From positions 72,636,920 through 72,700,919 of the forward strand of contig OZ018323.1 in the NCBI GenBank assembly GCA_963969495.1: a stretch of 64,000 nt of DNA, read 5' to 3'. Positions 45,536 through 58,345 of this stretch are shown piece by piece. The position numbers were made by a program, and so were the translations under genes. The notes beneath the pieces are model-generated. The model did not search any database. It was given only the letters and a program-made list of their open reading frames with translations, and was not told the DNA's origin. How positions within the stretch are numbered: the stretch's first letter is position 1; each line of letters starts with the position of its first letter. The stretch is from Ceratothoa steindachneri (lineage: Eukaryota > Arthropoda > Malacostraca > Isopoda > Cymothoidae).

Positions 45536-46467
45536 CGAGGGGTGGGCAATAGGTTTTGCGAATCGGTAGGGCAGAACAGAGGAAGGAGGAGGGCTGTTTA
45601 TGGAAGTGTTAGGAGAAGTTATGACAACTCAGGGCCTGCAGCCGCACGCTCCTGCCTCGTCTATTTAAGAAGCAGTAGCTGATCGCAGATTGTCAGTCAC
45701 AAATATTTCAACAATAGAGAAGGTTGAGCACCGCGCATTGATCAAACTTTTGACCAAGGAATGCAAGAATGCAAAAGAGATCGATGAACGCATGGTTGCA
45801 GTGTACACCGACACCGCCCCTTCCTATGCAACCATTGCTCACTGGAATAGGGAGTTACTCCATGTTCGTGAGTCCCTTCAAGATGACCCTCGTCCAGGAC
45901 GCCCATTATACGTGACCAACGAGGACAATGTGGCCCGTGTGGAGAGGATGATCCTCGAAAATCGACGGGTGAAGGTAGAAGAAATCGAGCAAGAACTTGA
46001 AATATCACATGGAAGTGTTATCAACATCATCCACGACAATTTGGCCATGACTAAGGTGTCTGCCCGTTGCGTCCCTAGAAACCTCACGCAAAAATGATCG
46101 ACTTCAACGTCGTCAAAGTCCACAAGGCCAGAGTTGCACAAGCTGCCCTTCACGAGTGCGGATCCGAGGAGCTCAACCTTCCCCCCTACAGTCCAGATCT
46201 GCCCCCTAGCAACTACTTTTTATTCCGCTAAATCAAGGCTGCACTGCGTGGACGCCGGTTTGGGGACGATGAAGATGTCCAGCTCGCCCTCCAGGAGTGG
46301 ATTAAACAGCAGTCGTGAGATTTTTGGTTGTCGGGAATTCGAAGCCTCATGGTCAAGTGGCACCAGTGCAAGGAATTCGAAGGTAGTTATATTGAAAAAT
46401 AATAAAACACTTTTCCTGATATCTCGTTTCCTTATATTCAAATTGCAAATTTATTGAGCGCCCCTCG
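45536..46467 (+). mobile_element. Internally deleted mariner element
   Basis: The left end CGAGGGGTGGGCAATA and the inverted right end CGAGGGGCGCTCAATA match at most positions and are flanked by TA (45534-45535 and 46468-46469), the mariner target duplication. At 932 bp it is about 400 bp shorter than usual for the superfamily. The missing part is the middle of the transposase gene. Such shortened copies can be moved by a full-length relative. Confidence 0.85.
45700..46400 (+). pseudogene. Mariner transposase with central deletion
   Basis: The plus frame ending at 46097 encodes a well-preserved N-terminal DNA-binding region of two helix-turn-helix units. Marks are ALIKLLTKECKNAKEI, then SLQDDPRPGRP, then LEISHGSVINIIHDNL. 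No ATG is obvious at the start. Near 46090 the sequence jumps, in another frame, to the C-terminal part: KVHKARVAQAALHECG, NLPPYSPDLPPSNYFLF with the third catalytic Asp, and FEGSYIEK at the end (about 46110-46400). The region with the first two catalytic Asp residues is absent. The clean frames on both sides suggest a fairly young deletion. Confidence 0.85.
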
Positions 46468-46469
46468 TA

Positions 46470-46811
46470 ATTATAGTAAATATTTGACAGGTGGAAAAAT
46501 AGCATTGAAAATCAGAGCGTATAATTATAAGGTAATAAATATCATTCACCTCAATTTACAATATTTATTTATTAGTCAACACACGAAAATTATTTCCTAT
46601 TTCTACGTTTACCGCAACACTATGATATTTAGGTGCACTAAATATAAATGGCGGTCTCAAAGATCCTATCACTGGATTGAGTAAGAAGTTTTTCACTGAA
46701 GGTTTCTTAAAGCAGAGACAGTGTTATTTATTCCTTAACACAACCCTCTCATTAAGATAAAGAAATTTAAAAAACACCAACACACATGCAAACACTCCTC
46801 AACTATCTATT
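46470..46811. other. Short AT-rich spacer
   Basis: Nothing is recognised between the mariner element and the piggyBac element. Confidence 0.5.
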
Positions 46812-47330
46812 TTAACCCGCTGTACGCCAGGTGGGAAAAATAACTAAAAACGCTTTATGGTATCCAGAAAGACCCCAACTTAAGTGCTGGATTTCTGTCA
46901 TATGCACAAACTTACAAACGTTAAATTTTGTACATATGTTACCCAGAAGACGGCGTGTGGAGCCAATCCATCTTATCTCCCTTTTCTAATTTCTTTTTAT
47001 AAGAGCAAATATTCATGACTTTTTGCAAAATTTTCGATAGTTTGCACATTTAATGATTTTTAGGGCATATATCTTTAGTTTATTTCAATATCATTCATTT
47101 ACCATGGTGTTAACATGAAAAAATAAATTTATTCTCAGTTATAATAACCTAGAAAGAAAAATTACACACTATCATGAAAATGAAATTACACGAAATTTGT
47201 GGTTGAATACATGCTCAGAACGAAGACACTACCGACGTTGATTTTCAGAATACCCCTGAATGATTAAAAAATTGGGTGAACATAAATATAAACAAGAGTG
47301 ACACATCAGAAAACTCTGAATGATTTACAA

Positions 47331-47544
47331 AGCTGGTAAACATTCAGTATAAACTAAATATGCATGCTCCTCACTAATAGCTTTATCACACTTTCTGTAT
47401 GAATTCTTTGTCTTCTTATCCATATTTCTATGACAAAGTCCACATCTTCTTCTTTTCACCTGCACTCCTTGACTGTCTGTTGCTGATGATGATGGTGTAT
47501 CTTCTTCCTTAACAAATGCGTTTATACACATCTTAACATGCATT

Positions 47545-47589
<45 letters not shown>

Positions 47590-49060
47590 CAGATGACAGA
47601 GAACGCCGTTTGAATTGTGGCAAGCATAGGTAATTGTTCTGATAGCTCTGCTAGGAATTTTATTCGTCTTTGAAGCCCTTCATATGCAGTGGGATTTTCC
47701 CTCTTAAAACACGTGAAATAATTGTAACCTGAAATGTCCACCATCCAATAAATGACAACCAAACGCCATATTCTTGATATATGCTTACAAGTGTAGTTCT
47801 TCACAAGCTGGTCTATTTGGTTAACACCACCTTTTTTGTTGTAGTCTAAGATTACAAGCTTGAAGGGTTCTTCTTCCTTTACCTTTTTTTTAAAAATGCA
47901 TTGAACTAAACAATTGAACATTTTTTATTTTCCGCTGGCACATTACTGCAGATTGTAACTCGTTTGTCCTCGGAAAAGCCAAATTTTGATGAGTGGACTT
48001 TTCGATCTTTGGATGCTTGAAATGATCAAAGAATTTCCCTTTTATTCTTCCTCTGAGTTCCAAGCAGTGTCAATTTACTTGTCAAGTAGTTCTTTGGTGA
48101 GACCATAATCAGTAAATAAGTTGTCTGTCGTCACGTTTCCTCTAGTGTTTTGAATTGTTTTAATAAAATCACGTACGCCTCTTTGGAGTTGTCCTCGTTT
48201 AACTATCCCATCAACATTTTCCTTATAAATCTAGGCATTAGGAAGATATGGATTCGGTGCTTCACTCATGCTCCACAATTTTATGCTATACTTATCAGGT
48301 TTACTAGGCATATAAACCTCAAATAAACATTTTCCTCTATATGCTAATAGTGACTCATCCATAGTTACGTATGTGCTAGCCTTGTAGTAGACTTGACAGT
48401 CCTCAACAAACTTTTGGAAAACATCATGTATAGGTGCCAACTTTCTTTCTTCCCCATCCCTTCGTTCCGTTCGATTGATGCACCTTTTAATTTGAAGGAA
48501 ACGGATACGACTCATGGTAGCTCGATAAAAAAGAGGAACTGTCTTGGTGCTGAAAAGTTGATCAATATGACGCTTATTAACATTGTCGGTTCCACATCTA
48601 ACGTGAAGTTCTGGCCAAACCATAAGTTCTACAGCATCCACATCGTTCCAGTCTGTACCATACACAACAATTACCCTTTGTTTCGTAGCTTCAAAAATTG
48701 TTTCAATTATTTCATGTTATGAAAAATTTGAAAACAGCATATTCATTATGTGTTGGAAAGGAACTGTGAACACCAGCCTTTTCACGAATAATATTTTGCG
48801 GCAAGTGCTTTCCACGTCTTGGAGTTAGAGTATACTACTTGGTTACTTTGTCTCTTTCTAGCACAAACACCTTTCGATGAGTATCACCATCATTTGAATT
48901 GTCACTCTCAGTATCACTAACATTATCACTTTTTATCTCACTACCATCATCACTTCTAGCAGTTACTTGTGCTCACAGTCATTTGCATCTGATAGGTCAC
49001 TACAAGAGTCATTATCACAATCAAAAATAAGAGGATCTTCTTTCATTCCCTCACTTTGAC
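47331..49060 (-). pseudogene. piggyBac transposase, broken, with TA microsatellite insertion
   Basis: From 49060 down there is an acidic N terminus (IFDCDNDSCSDLSDAND), then the frame 48231-48665 with MYGTDWNDVDAVELMVW, LAPIHDVFQKFVEDC, VTMDESLLAYRGKCLF (first catalytic Asp) and KYSIKLWSM. A stretch with stops contains NVTTDNLFTDYGLTKELL (second Asp, near 48110-48150). The frame 47325-47921 gives ILDYNKKGGVNQIDQLV (third Asp region) and the Cys-rich ending KRRRCGLCHRNMD...YRKCD. Within that last frame, about 40 bases of TA repeat (47549-47588) have expanded, adding a run of Ile-Tyr without breaking the frame. Stops near 48230 and upstream make it inactive. Confidence 0.88.
47549..47588. repeat. 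(TA)n microsatellite inside transposase frame
   Basis: About 40 bases of TA repeat lying in-frame in the piggyBac C-terminal region. Confidence 0.95.
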
Positions 49061-49359
49061 TGTAAAATAGATGAACAGGCAGCGCTATGTTCAATTATAA
49101 TCTAGAATCTGAAAAACAAACAAATAATTGTTACAAGGTATGCTAGGTTGGGTACTATATGCCTCCAACGAAGTTTGCTACCTTATCACTCTAAAAGTAT
49201 AATAATATCTTTACTTTTCAAATTTTGTGTACCTATGCACTGGCCGATTACAAACACAACTCTGAAAATCTAGATCCCTCAAACAATAACTGGATAAAAA
49301 GCATGTTATTAAAAAATATTTGCGGTCAATCTGACCCCATATGGCATACCAAGGGTTAA

Positions 49360-52300
49360 ACACGCCTGTTCTAATTAATATAAAGTTTGCCGTATCAACA
49401 AAAACTCACTCACTTTCTCAGTTTTTATATTGTCGCAGATTTATTTAGGGGTAAGCCAAGTTCACTCTTGAAGTTATCAGGAACATTATTAGCCATATGA
49501 ATCTAGCATTTCTTGCAGCTGCGTTCTCACATGGATATTCATTCATTTAGGTTGCAATGGCCACGGTAATTTTTGCCCTGGTAGATTGAATTACTTTTGA
49601 AAGAATGAAATGGCGCATAGTTATGTAACCCTAGTTATTCTTGTAAATTTTAACATCTCCCTGGATAATGTGGCATATATTTGACTTAATTAAAGTTTTA
49701 ACATTAATCCCTCTTACATGTCATTTTCAAATACGAGGCCATGTAGTTAACCTTATCGCCTCCTCTTTACCGTATATCAGGGGAAACATAACCTATCGAT
49801 CAACAGTTATTCCTGATTGCTTTCTCATCTACGTTGCTATTTTATTTATCTTTACCATCACACACAGCCTTAAACTAATCCTTATCTCCATCTGCTCTTA
49901 TAATTAGTCCAGAACAGATGACGGGAAAATTGCCTTACCACTTCACTCACAAGATTTAGATCTTACCAGTATCGACATAAATATTGCCCTCCGATATTTC
50001 TCCTAAGCTGTCTCACAAAAGATAGATCCTTTTAGAACAAAATCAGGTCACATGCTACTGTCACTTATCTCCTTCAAATTATTAGCATCTTCTTTTTATC
50101 TCTGAATGGATAGTCCTTAATAGTTCTGGCCTCCAGGCTGCCTATATTTATCACTACTAATTACCTCTCCCATAAACATATATTAAACCTAAAAAGCCGC
50201 TGATATATCGTTCTTATGTTTCTCACTGACTCTATCCCAATACCTAAGAATCATAACCTCTGCATTTTTCCCCAATTAATGGTGATTTTTACCTGTACTC
50301 TGTATTAGTGAGTGATACAGGTTTGTCTATATTTTTCCTAAGGTTTTTCTATTGATATGCCTATTGTAATACGCTCAAAGAATAGAAAATTAATCAGTTA
50401 GGATTAGAACGTACCTAATAGCGTGTAATATACCTCACCTAGCCTGGATAGCAGCTGCGATTAAATAATATTATGGATGTAGAAGACATCATTGTGCATC
50501 ATCGAAATATTGTGCATTTTCGCCAGATTGCGTTGATTACATCACTAACGTTTGACAAGTTGTTCGGCCTAGTCCAATTGATTTAAGATTCAATGATTTT
50601 GCAAGCCGATCCAGATCTGTGATTATTTCTAATGTTCATCATGCCAGCGAGTCAGAATTTTATTCTAGAGAAAGACGAAGTTTTCATCCGCAAATACAGT
50701 GATTAGATTGTTACGGTCCACCTTATAATTCAGGGTAAACGGCAAAGTATATCATCCAGCAGATTGTTGTAAGAATATTAAAAGAATTGGTTTTTAGCTC
50801 CACGAAAAAAAACATTTCCGCATAATTAAAACACATAGAATACAGTAAAGTGCATCCTCCAGCTTGAACCGCACCAAGCAGGGAGAAGAACATGTAGGAG
50901 CCTTCTTTAAATTGGGTGCTGATACAAGCAGTGGTCTTCGCGCCATATATTTATGAAAGGCAATTAATAGAGCTTGAAACAGCGGCGCTTACCTAGTGAC
51001 GTTTTTCTATTTCCAGCTCTCTCGGAATCAATGAAAAGACAATGGTATGAATATTCTTTTGCAAAGCATTCAAACAAAGAACTGCTTGTTTTCTTCTGAG
51101 AGAAAATCGAGGAAAGTGGTGAGCTGTTACCTTTGTACTTTGAATGCATTGAGTTAGCGTTTAGCAAATATACCAGCAGGAAAGTGGATGGCTTGACAGG
51201 TCTGAATTAATCTGAATTACTAATACTTTACAAAACGGTTTTATTTTACCCCAAATGGCAAAGTCTTCCATATCCGGTCCCGGGCAAGTTTGCTTCAGGA
51301 TGAAAGAGAAACAGATACGTATGTGAGATCTAGCCTATCTTAGCATGGAGAATATTCAATACACTTTCTCAGTCGCTAGAGATACTCGCGAAAGGGTGTC
51401 TAGAATTATATATAGTCGTACCAGAATCGCGTTCTAAGTTGTTTACAAGTCGTAAGGGGAGGGCCGAGAGCCATAGACTTCATAATTGGTTAATTTGCTT
51501 TGTTGATTAAGATATAACGGCGAAATTCATGCCTTTCCACTCTGAATTGATATTTATGAGATGTTAGTTTTAAAGCAAAACCAATAAAACTTAGTTTAGT
51601 TGTGAAATAAGTAGTTTTGGAGCAAGGGAATAAAATAATATGTTAAGCTTAAATAGGAGGACAAAGAGTACATATTCTAAGAATCTCTATCTATATCTCC
51701 TTTCTTTTTTTCTCTCTCTCTATATATTATATCCCTCTCTCTCTCTTTTTCTTTCTATTTTGCTCTCTCTTTCTTAAATTTTGGTTTCATGCATATTTTT
51801 GAGCCTTTATTTATTGTTACTTTTCTTCCTTTATTTCCTGCATTTTCGAAGAATTAAGTATCAAAAGTGAACAAGTTGAATGTCAGAACATCTGATTCAA
51901 TATCAATCATCTTAGAATTTATGAAAATAATTTATAGGACAAACCGACGGGAACTGATTTTTAAACTGAACAACATAATAAAAGTAAAACAAACACGAAG
52001 TCCATTAAACTTTTTTACTTTGGATTTTTTATAATATCAAAATCTTTTGATTCAACATCATAACACATTTTTAATCTTTGTTTGCGCATTGACTTTTAAA
52101 GAAAAGGTCTTTAATTGATACTTCTCTTGAGGCTACTCCTTAGGAAAGGAAATTATTTGGACATCAATGAGATCCTATTTGCGCCCTTTCGACTTCTGCC
52201 AGATTTCCAGGGCTGCTTTCTATTAAAATAAAATACATCACTAAATTTAATCTTCATTTGCGATTTTAGCATTTTCTCTATTCCCTTAAAAAGAACATTA

Positions 52301-52659
52301 AGTAATAGCTTGAGGGAATGTCCAGTAAAAGATATTAAGTTTCGCGTGGGATTAAAAAGGATGAAAATCTCAGATTGGCGAGGTGTATCCTTTATGTACT
52401 CAAAGAAGATAGGATATTTGTTGCAAAGATTTAATAGGAGAGTCGCATATAATAATATTTTTGCCTGGTTCTTACTCTTCTCCAGAAGAAAAATTGAAAT
52501 TAAAAATTTAGGTATAAGAACCACTTCCTCATTATTGCATATAAAAATTACTTATCAGTTCAATTAAAATAACGGGTAAAAGTAAAATTTTCTATATCGC
52601 ATTTGTATGTATTGCATTTAATATTACGAGAGGATTTCGGTCAAAAACTAATGATGTAA
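49360..52659. other. AT-rich DNA without recognised gene
   Basis: No motif-bearing frame. The 79-codon frame 49668-49907 plus is hydrophobic, but its surroundings look noncoding. A pyrimidine-rich stretch with CT repeats lies at about 51690-51775. The overlapping opposite frames at 52153-52524 and 52310-52567 give no recognisable product. Confidence 0.45.
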
Positions 52660-52668
52660 ATGCAATTT

Positions 52669-52990
<322 letters not shown>

Positions 52991-54466
52991 GGTAAATAAG
53001 TATAATTTTGATTTAATGTGATGTCACCTCTCTCTGTCTAATAATCTATTTCAAAACTTTACTGTATTATGCGAGTTTTTGGATTTGTTATATGCTAAGA
53101 AAAAATTATTTTGGGCTATCAAAAGGGTATAAACCCCACCTAAGAATTTAATTCATATTTAAATCAATAATGTAATCAAAATAATTATCAATAACCAATA
53201 AAAAAAGTACAAATATTTCCGCAATAAAACTTTTGAAAGACCATTTTTAATCACAACTTTCTTTATAAGTGTTCTAATTCGTAAGTGAGCAATCCATTCA
53301 TGTTTGTAAAAATATCCTATCCTTTAATCCTATCTCTTCTTTGAATTGTTTTAAAGAGAACTTTTTGCATTGTCAAACTGAAGGAGAACACCATTTTTCA
53401 TTGCTAAACCTGCTCAATTTCGAAGTACTTCCGCGTATACAATTCCAGGTTTCTGCCAGAAAACCAATTTAGTTATATTTGTGAAAAGTTCAACAAGAAA
53501 CAGTCAACCTTATATCCAAATCTCTGATACTTTCACAATGTTTGTTTTCAGAGCTTTTTAAGAACGCCACAAAATATTGTATTTTTTTAGAAGGAGGCGC
53601 CTTTTGGATGGCCAATTACTGTTTAACGGGTTATTAACTGTAATTAGCATTTATGCACACTCATCAATTCCTTTATATTGCTGCGTATCAATAATAACCG
53701 ACGAATATGTTTTTAGTTAAACTTTTTTTTCTTACATCGCACGATGACAAATTTAAATATGCGCCTCAAACTGGCAGAGACAAAAGAAAATAAATAATAA
53801 CTTGACGTGGTTTTCAATGGATTCAGCGGGGTAATTGCCTAGTTAGTTGCCATGAAATCCAAATCAGACAAATCCGCAATTACTTTTTCAAACACCCTAA
53901 TATTTATGCATTTACATAGATGTTTGATAATATGTTACCGTATACCTTAGTTCAATTTAATTTAAGTTCAATCCAATGGGGGATTCTTACTCTTTTGTCC
54001 AAGGATTTTACGGTCACTTTGATGTAATAAATGGATTCAATTCCAAACAGCCAGGTAAACTTGCAGATTATGCCCCCTACTCTTGCTCAATTTAATCGTT
54101 AGCATATCAAATTTAACAATAATATTACCCGGTATTTTTTAATTCAAGTTGCACTTTGTCTTGCTTTCAGCTTCAATTGTCTACTAATAATTGATCTGAA
54201 TACTTATATTTATTCGTTTTTTTAGACATATATTAACAATATTGGTCAGATGTAGTGGTCGATAAAACTTTTGCAGTTATCTTATGGATTGCGTTCCTTA
54301 CCGGGATCACAATTACCGCAAGTCTTTCTCCTGCTATATATCTTTACCAATATGTTGTTCTATTTCTATTTAAAAACTATAATTGGAATTTTGTATATAA
54401 AACTAGCCATAAATAACTCCAACAGTTCACTTTATTTAGCATATTTACATTATCTATGAATAATAG
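52991..54466. other. AT-rich DNA without recognised gene
   Basis: Only a 62-codon hydrophobic frame (54271-54459 plus), without motif. Confidence 0.5.
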
Positions 54467-54720
54467 CTAATATATTTTAGTCCTTGTATTCATTTGTAAA
54501 CTAATGAGAAATTTGATTATAAGAGATAACCTAAAAAAGTACAATGAAGAACGTGCTTTCTTACTATGAGCTCTTTGATCTTTACGCTCCAGTGACCATA
54601 TACAGTCCTCCATTATAGCAGTGTTCCATATTCCTTGGTATCTTTTCTCCATTACAGCCATTTTCTGGTGCAACCGCTCACATGCAAAATGTGAAGATAC
54701 TTAGTTTTCCGATAATGATT
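54467..54720 (-). pseudogene. Unnamed multicopy protein family, fragment B (C terminus)
   Basis: The minus-strand frame reads MEKRYQGIWNTAIMEDCIW and ERKDQRAHSKKARSSLYF, preceded by HFACERLHQKMAV. It matches the C-terminal end of the copy at 61380-62700, which has DEHGEGFHRDIEMM and SRYQG in the same order. Only the last 70 or so codons remain. The frame is open, but the rest of the gene is absent. Confidence 0.6.
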
Positions 54721-56233
54721 TGCACGTCAACTGAACTCATTTGACAGAAAATCAATCTGATGACTTAGAACTTTTATTGAGAATTAATTTGAACTAGTTT
54801 TTAATATTAAGCTCACCCTGATTCCAATTCGGGGGATCGTATTGGAAGAATGGTTTTGCGGTTTACTTTTTGAAGGAAATTGTTTTGTGTTTTACTTTTG
54901 TATTTTTGTCTGATTCGGCTAAGTGCTAAGTTAAATGCCATGCGAAACAGGACGAGGAATTCTGATGTTGGAGAATTTTCTCAGTTGCAAATTGTATTTG
55001 GAGATTTGAGTGGTTTTGATTCATTGCACCAGGTGGAAATTCTATTTTATTTTATTCGTAATCTAACACTTGGTACAAAACGCTTAAAATATTAAGATTT
55101 TACTAATTAAATTTAAAGCGAAAAAACGAGGGAATCTACAAGGGAAAGTTTGTGATCTGTAAAAAAGTGGTAAAGATGAGGAAGTAAAAATATGTTGAAG
55201 AGGCTGCGGGGGGGGGGGAGGAAGTCAATCATCCAGATGTCAGCTACAACATTCTCGCCTATCTTTCCTATTATGACATCGCTCTGCAGGGATCACGTTA
55301 AGAAGAGGTGATAATAATTTTAAAGTGGCCTTCTGATTCACTTTATTCATGGTAAAAGAGGACAGAAAATGTTTAGGGAAAAAGTGAATACCAACAAGGA
55401 GTGCAACAGACTCAGACTAAAAAGAAATGATGAAGGAAGAAATGGGAAGAGAGCGATGAAAATGAGCGCAGTTTGGCGTCCTTTGCCTCTATAGTAACCT
55501 CAATGAGAAGAGCAGCGCTCCATGAAGCCTAGGAAAAAACAATTAACGGCGTTGATGTTGTAATGAGGTCTCTTTGTGGGGGCACCGAAAAAACGTTTAC
55601 TATTTAGTGACTAAGACGAGATTCCTTTTTTTGCTATAATACGAAAAGTATTCCCTAGTGTTATTGGGTAGCAGGTTAAGAAAATCGTCTCACTGCACTT
55701 GATGCCGCGTAAAACTGATGTAGTGAAAACAATGCGTTAAATGCCTCTTTGAAGTAAAGTATGTTAGCTTGAAAGATAGTTATAAATCGAGTGCCTAGCG
55801 AGAAAATATTGTTTATAATCAAGACGTAGAATGTGAAAAAGAAAACATATGGTTACCTACATATGCACGTAGGAAAGAATCAGAGGTGAATAAAGCTTGC
55901 AAAGATATTACAAATAATGGCCATTTCCATACCGGATAGAAAACTCTATTTTGGATCAAATTTCATGAAAGATTCCTAGATTGATCTGGATATAAGTTTA
56001 ACATAAATTAAATAAAAAACCACGAATAAATTGCCACTATAGTAAAATTATTAGTTAAAAATATCATCCCCTCGAAACTCCCCACAGAAACACTTAAGAG
56101 TTTCTTTCTGTTTAAATCTATAGGGGCGGGGGAAATGCCCTTGAATCGGGAAACAAGAGAGAGTTTGGTGCTCTATGTTTCACTTCCCTTCGGGATATTT
56201 AAGCATTTTTTATTAGTGAATTTTAGGGAGTGT

Positions 56234-56238
<5 letters not shown>
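54721..56238. other. Unassigned DNA
   Basis: No recognised gene. A run of G (12 bases with one flanking C) occurs near 55207-55220. A 71-codon frame (54880-55095 plus) has no motif. Confidence 0.45.

Positions 56239-56273
<35 letters not shown>
56239..56273. repeat. (TA)n microsatellite
   Basis: About 35 bases of TA, ending exactly at the left end of the next transposon, so it supplied the TA target. Confidence 0.95.
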
Positions 56274-56275
<2 letters not shown>

Positions 56276-58004
56276 GGGGGTCCCATAAAAAAGTTAACCG
56301 TACTTTGAATTAGCATAACTCCAAAACTATTGGATATTTTGGGATTCTGTAAATAGTGTTTTATTTACCACATATTTATCTGTCGATTTCTGGGAATTTC
56401 ATTAAATTCCATTTTATGATATTGATACACTAATGGGTTTAGGGGAGGCTATCAAAAATATGTTTGCGCAAGGTAGTAAAATAATGAAACGAAGGCCACC
56501 GTGCACTTTCAAGAGAAATGTAAGGAGGCTAGGTAGCTTAGGTCACTCTGCGATTCTTCAAGTAAAGCCTCGGCCATTTTACAGTGGTTTTTCATTCACG
56601 CTGTGGTATGGTCTCTTCATTATTGCTTCCATAGAACCTTTTAATCATGCAGTCAACAAAAGATCAACGCGTATTTGTAGTCACAGACTTTTAATAAGAC
56701 TGGCAGTATTAAACAAGTACAAGATTCATTTGAACAACGTTTTCAAGGTAGGCACCCAGCAAGCAGGCCCCCACGATTTTGAAAAATGTTCGCAAATACC
56801 AACATGAAGGAATATGCTTAAATCTGAATGAAGGTCGTTCGGGTCGTATGAAAACCATAAGAACAACAGAAAATATCGAAAATGTTCAGATGACACTTCT
56901 TCAAAATCCACATGCACCAGTCAGAAAGAATGGGCTACAATTGTCAAAGTCATCAATTAACCGGATTATTAAACATGACTTAAAATGGCATCCCTATAAG
57001 ATGCATGCAAGACACCAGCTTCTTGAAACTTATTTTTCTAGTCGTAGCCAATTTGTCGAATGGCTTCTCTATAAACCTACTCGTTTCTTGGAAAACATTT
57101 TGATTGGTGACGAGGCAGACTTTTTCATAAATGGAAGGGTAAATAGCCATAACATTCGGCAATATGCGCCGCTGAACACCCTCCCCTTCAGCATTTTACT
57201 TTGACACACGTATTTGTTAGCAGAAAGTGTCTCTGTGAATGGAATGGCTAACTTGTCGGCCCTTTGTTTTACAAGAATTGCTTGAATGGCGCTGCCTACC
57301 TGAGCATGATCAAAAAAAGGATCTTCCCGGAACTCCGCTAGATTTACAGCAATCAATTCAATAGACTTTGGTGGATTCAGGACGGCGCACCAGCTCATAG
57401 ACAGCTTGCTGTAAGAACAAAACTAAGAGAAACGTTTGACAACCCCATGCAATTGAATGGCCCCCCAAGATCCTCTGACTTAACATTATGCGATTATTTC
57501 TTATGGGAACATCTAAAGAATTAAGTGTATTCTACTCCACCCCAAAGCATCAACCAGTTAAGAGATAGTATCACACGTGAAGTCAATAGGCTTAAGGAAA
57601 ATCCCAAGTTAATCAAAAAGCTTGTTCAATCAATGGGATCAAGGGCGCAACTGTGCTTGTTAAGAAATGGAGGACATCTGTAAGGAAACGGTGCTTAGGA
57701 AATTAAAAAATGAATTTTATTACCCATATAAAGAGGTGTTTTTGTTAAAAATGGATTTAAATATATTTGTTGATTTTAAACTTCGAAGTTTCATTATTTT
57801 ATTTCCTTGCGCAAACATAATTTTGATAGCCTCCACTAAATCCATTAGTGTATCAATATCGTAAAAGGAAATTTTATGAAAATTTCTAGAATCGACAGAT
57901 AAATAGTTGTTAAATTTGATTTGTTTTGCAGAACTAAAAAATCTCTAATGGGTTTTGAATTATACTAATTCAAAGTACGGTTAACTTTTTTCTAGGACAC
58001 CTTG
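56274..58004 (+). mobile_element. Tc1/mariner-type element with about 220-bp inverted repeats
   Basis: The ends 56274-56494 and 57781-58004 are inverted copies of one another over their whole length. They share AAAAAAGTTAACCGTACTTT, TTTATCTGTCGATT, GATATTGATACACTAATGG and TATGTTTGCGCAAGG in order. TA dinucleotides flank both ends. The element is 1731 bp and encodes one broken transposase. Inverted repeats of this length are unusual, as most Tc1/mariner elements have repeats of tens of bases. Confidence 0.88.
56780..57690 (+). pseudogene. Tc1/mariner-type transposase (DUF4817-like), broken
   Basis: The frame 56779-57204 gives a helix-turn-helix region (YQHEGICLNLNEGRSGR, LSKSSINRIIKHDLKWHPYK) and ILIGDEADFFINGRVN with the first catalytic Asp. 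After a frame change, LWWIQDGAPAHRQLAV near 57370-57415 carries the second Asp. GPPRSSDLTLCDYFLWEHLK (57460-57520, usually SPDLT) carries the third. SINQLRDSITREV near 57545 and LLRNGGH near 57660 form the end. All three acidic residues survive, but frame changes and stops (about 57200 and 57525) break the gene. The frame 56433-56807 upstream begins inside the left inverted repeat and may have held the N terminus. Confidence 0.8.
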
Positions 58005-58345
58005 TATATACAATGAAACCTCTTTTTGAGCACAAAGTTTATTAAACCGGAACTAGCTTCGGTATGAAGTTTTCCATACCATTATCAGCAATTAACTGAG
58101 GGAGATTGACAAAGAAAACTGAAATACCAAAATATACAGAAACCAGCAACTGACATTAATTAGGGGCTCAGTTTTAGGTGATTAACAATATTTGTTAAAA
58201 CGAGGTCAGATCCATAGCAGCTACATTTGTGTTGACCTTCTGACAGATTAAAGTTTGGGATTTCTTTGATTAATATAAATTTGATCATTTTCCTTCTAGT
58301 AAAATCGTTACATTGGTAAATTATTTGAGCACTAGGAAAATCAAT
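58005..58345. other. Spacer with possible retroelement 3' tail
   Basis: On the minus strand the sequence reads CTGATAATGG, then CCGAAGC and TTTAATAAAC before running into TATA repeats. This resembles the 3' end seen near 34480-34560 after the Penelope-like fragment. No coding sequence was assigned. Confidence 0.3.

Larger units (their letters stand above)
46816..49355 (-). mobile_element. piggyBac element with both ends
   Basis: TTAA lies at 46812-46815 and 49356-49359. Inside it, the left end is CCCGCTGTACGCCAGGTGGG and the inverted right end is CCCTTGGTATGCCATATGGG, agreeing at CCC, GTA, GCCA and TGGG. Length (2540 bp) and the minus-strand transposase between the ends fit a whole, decayed piggyBac copy. 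Confidence 0.85.
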
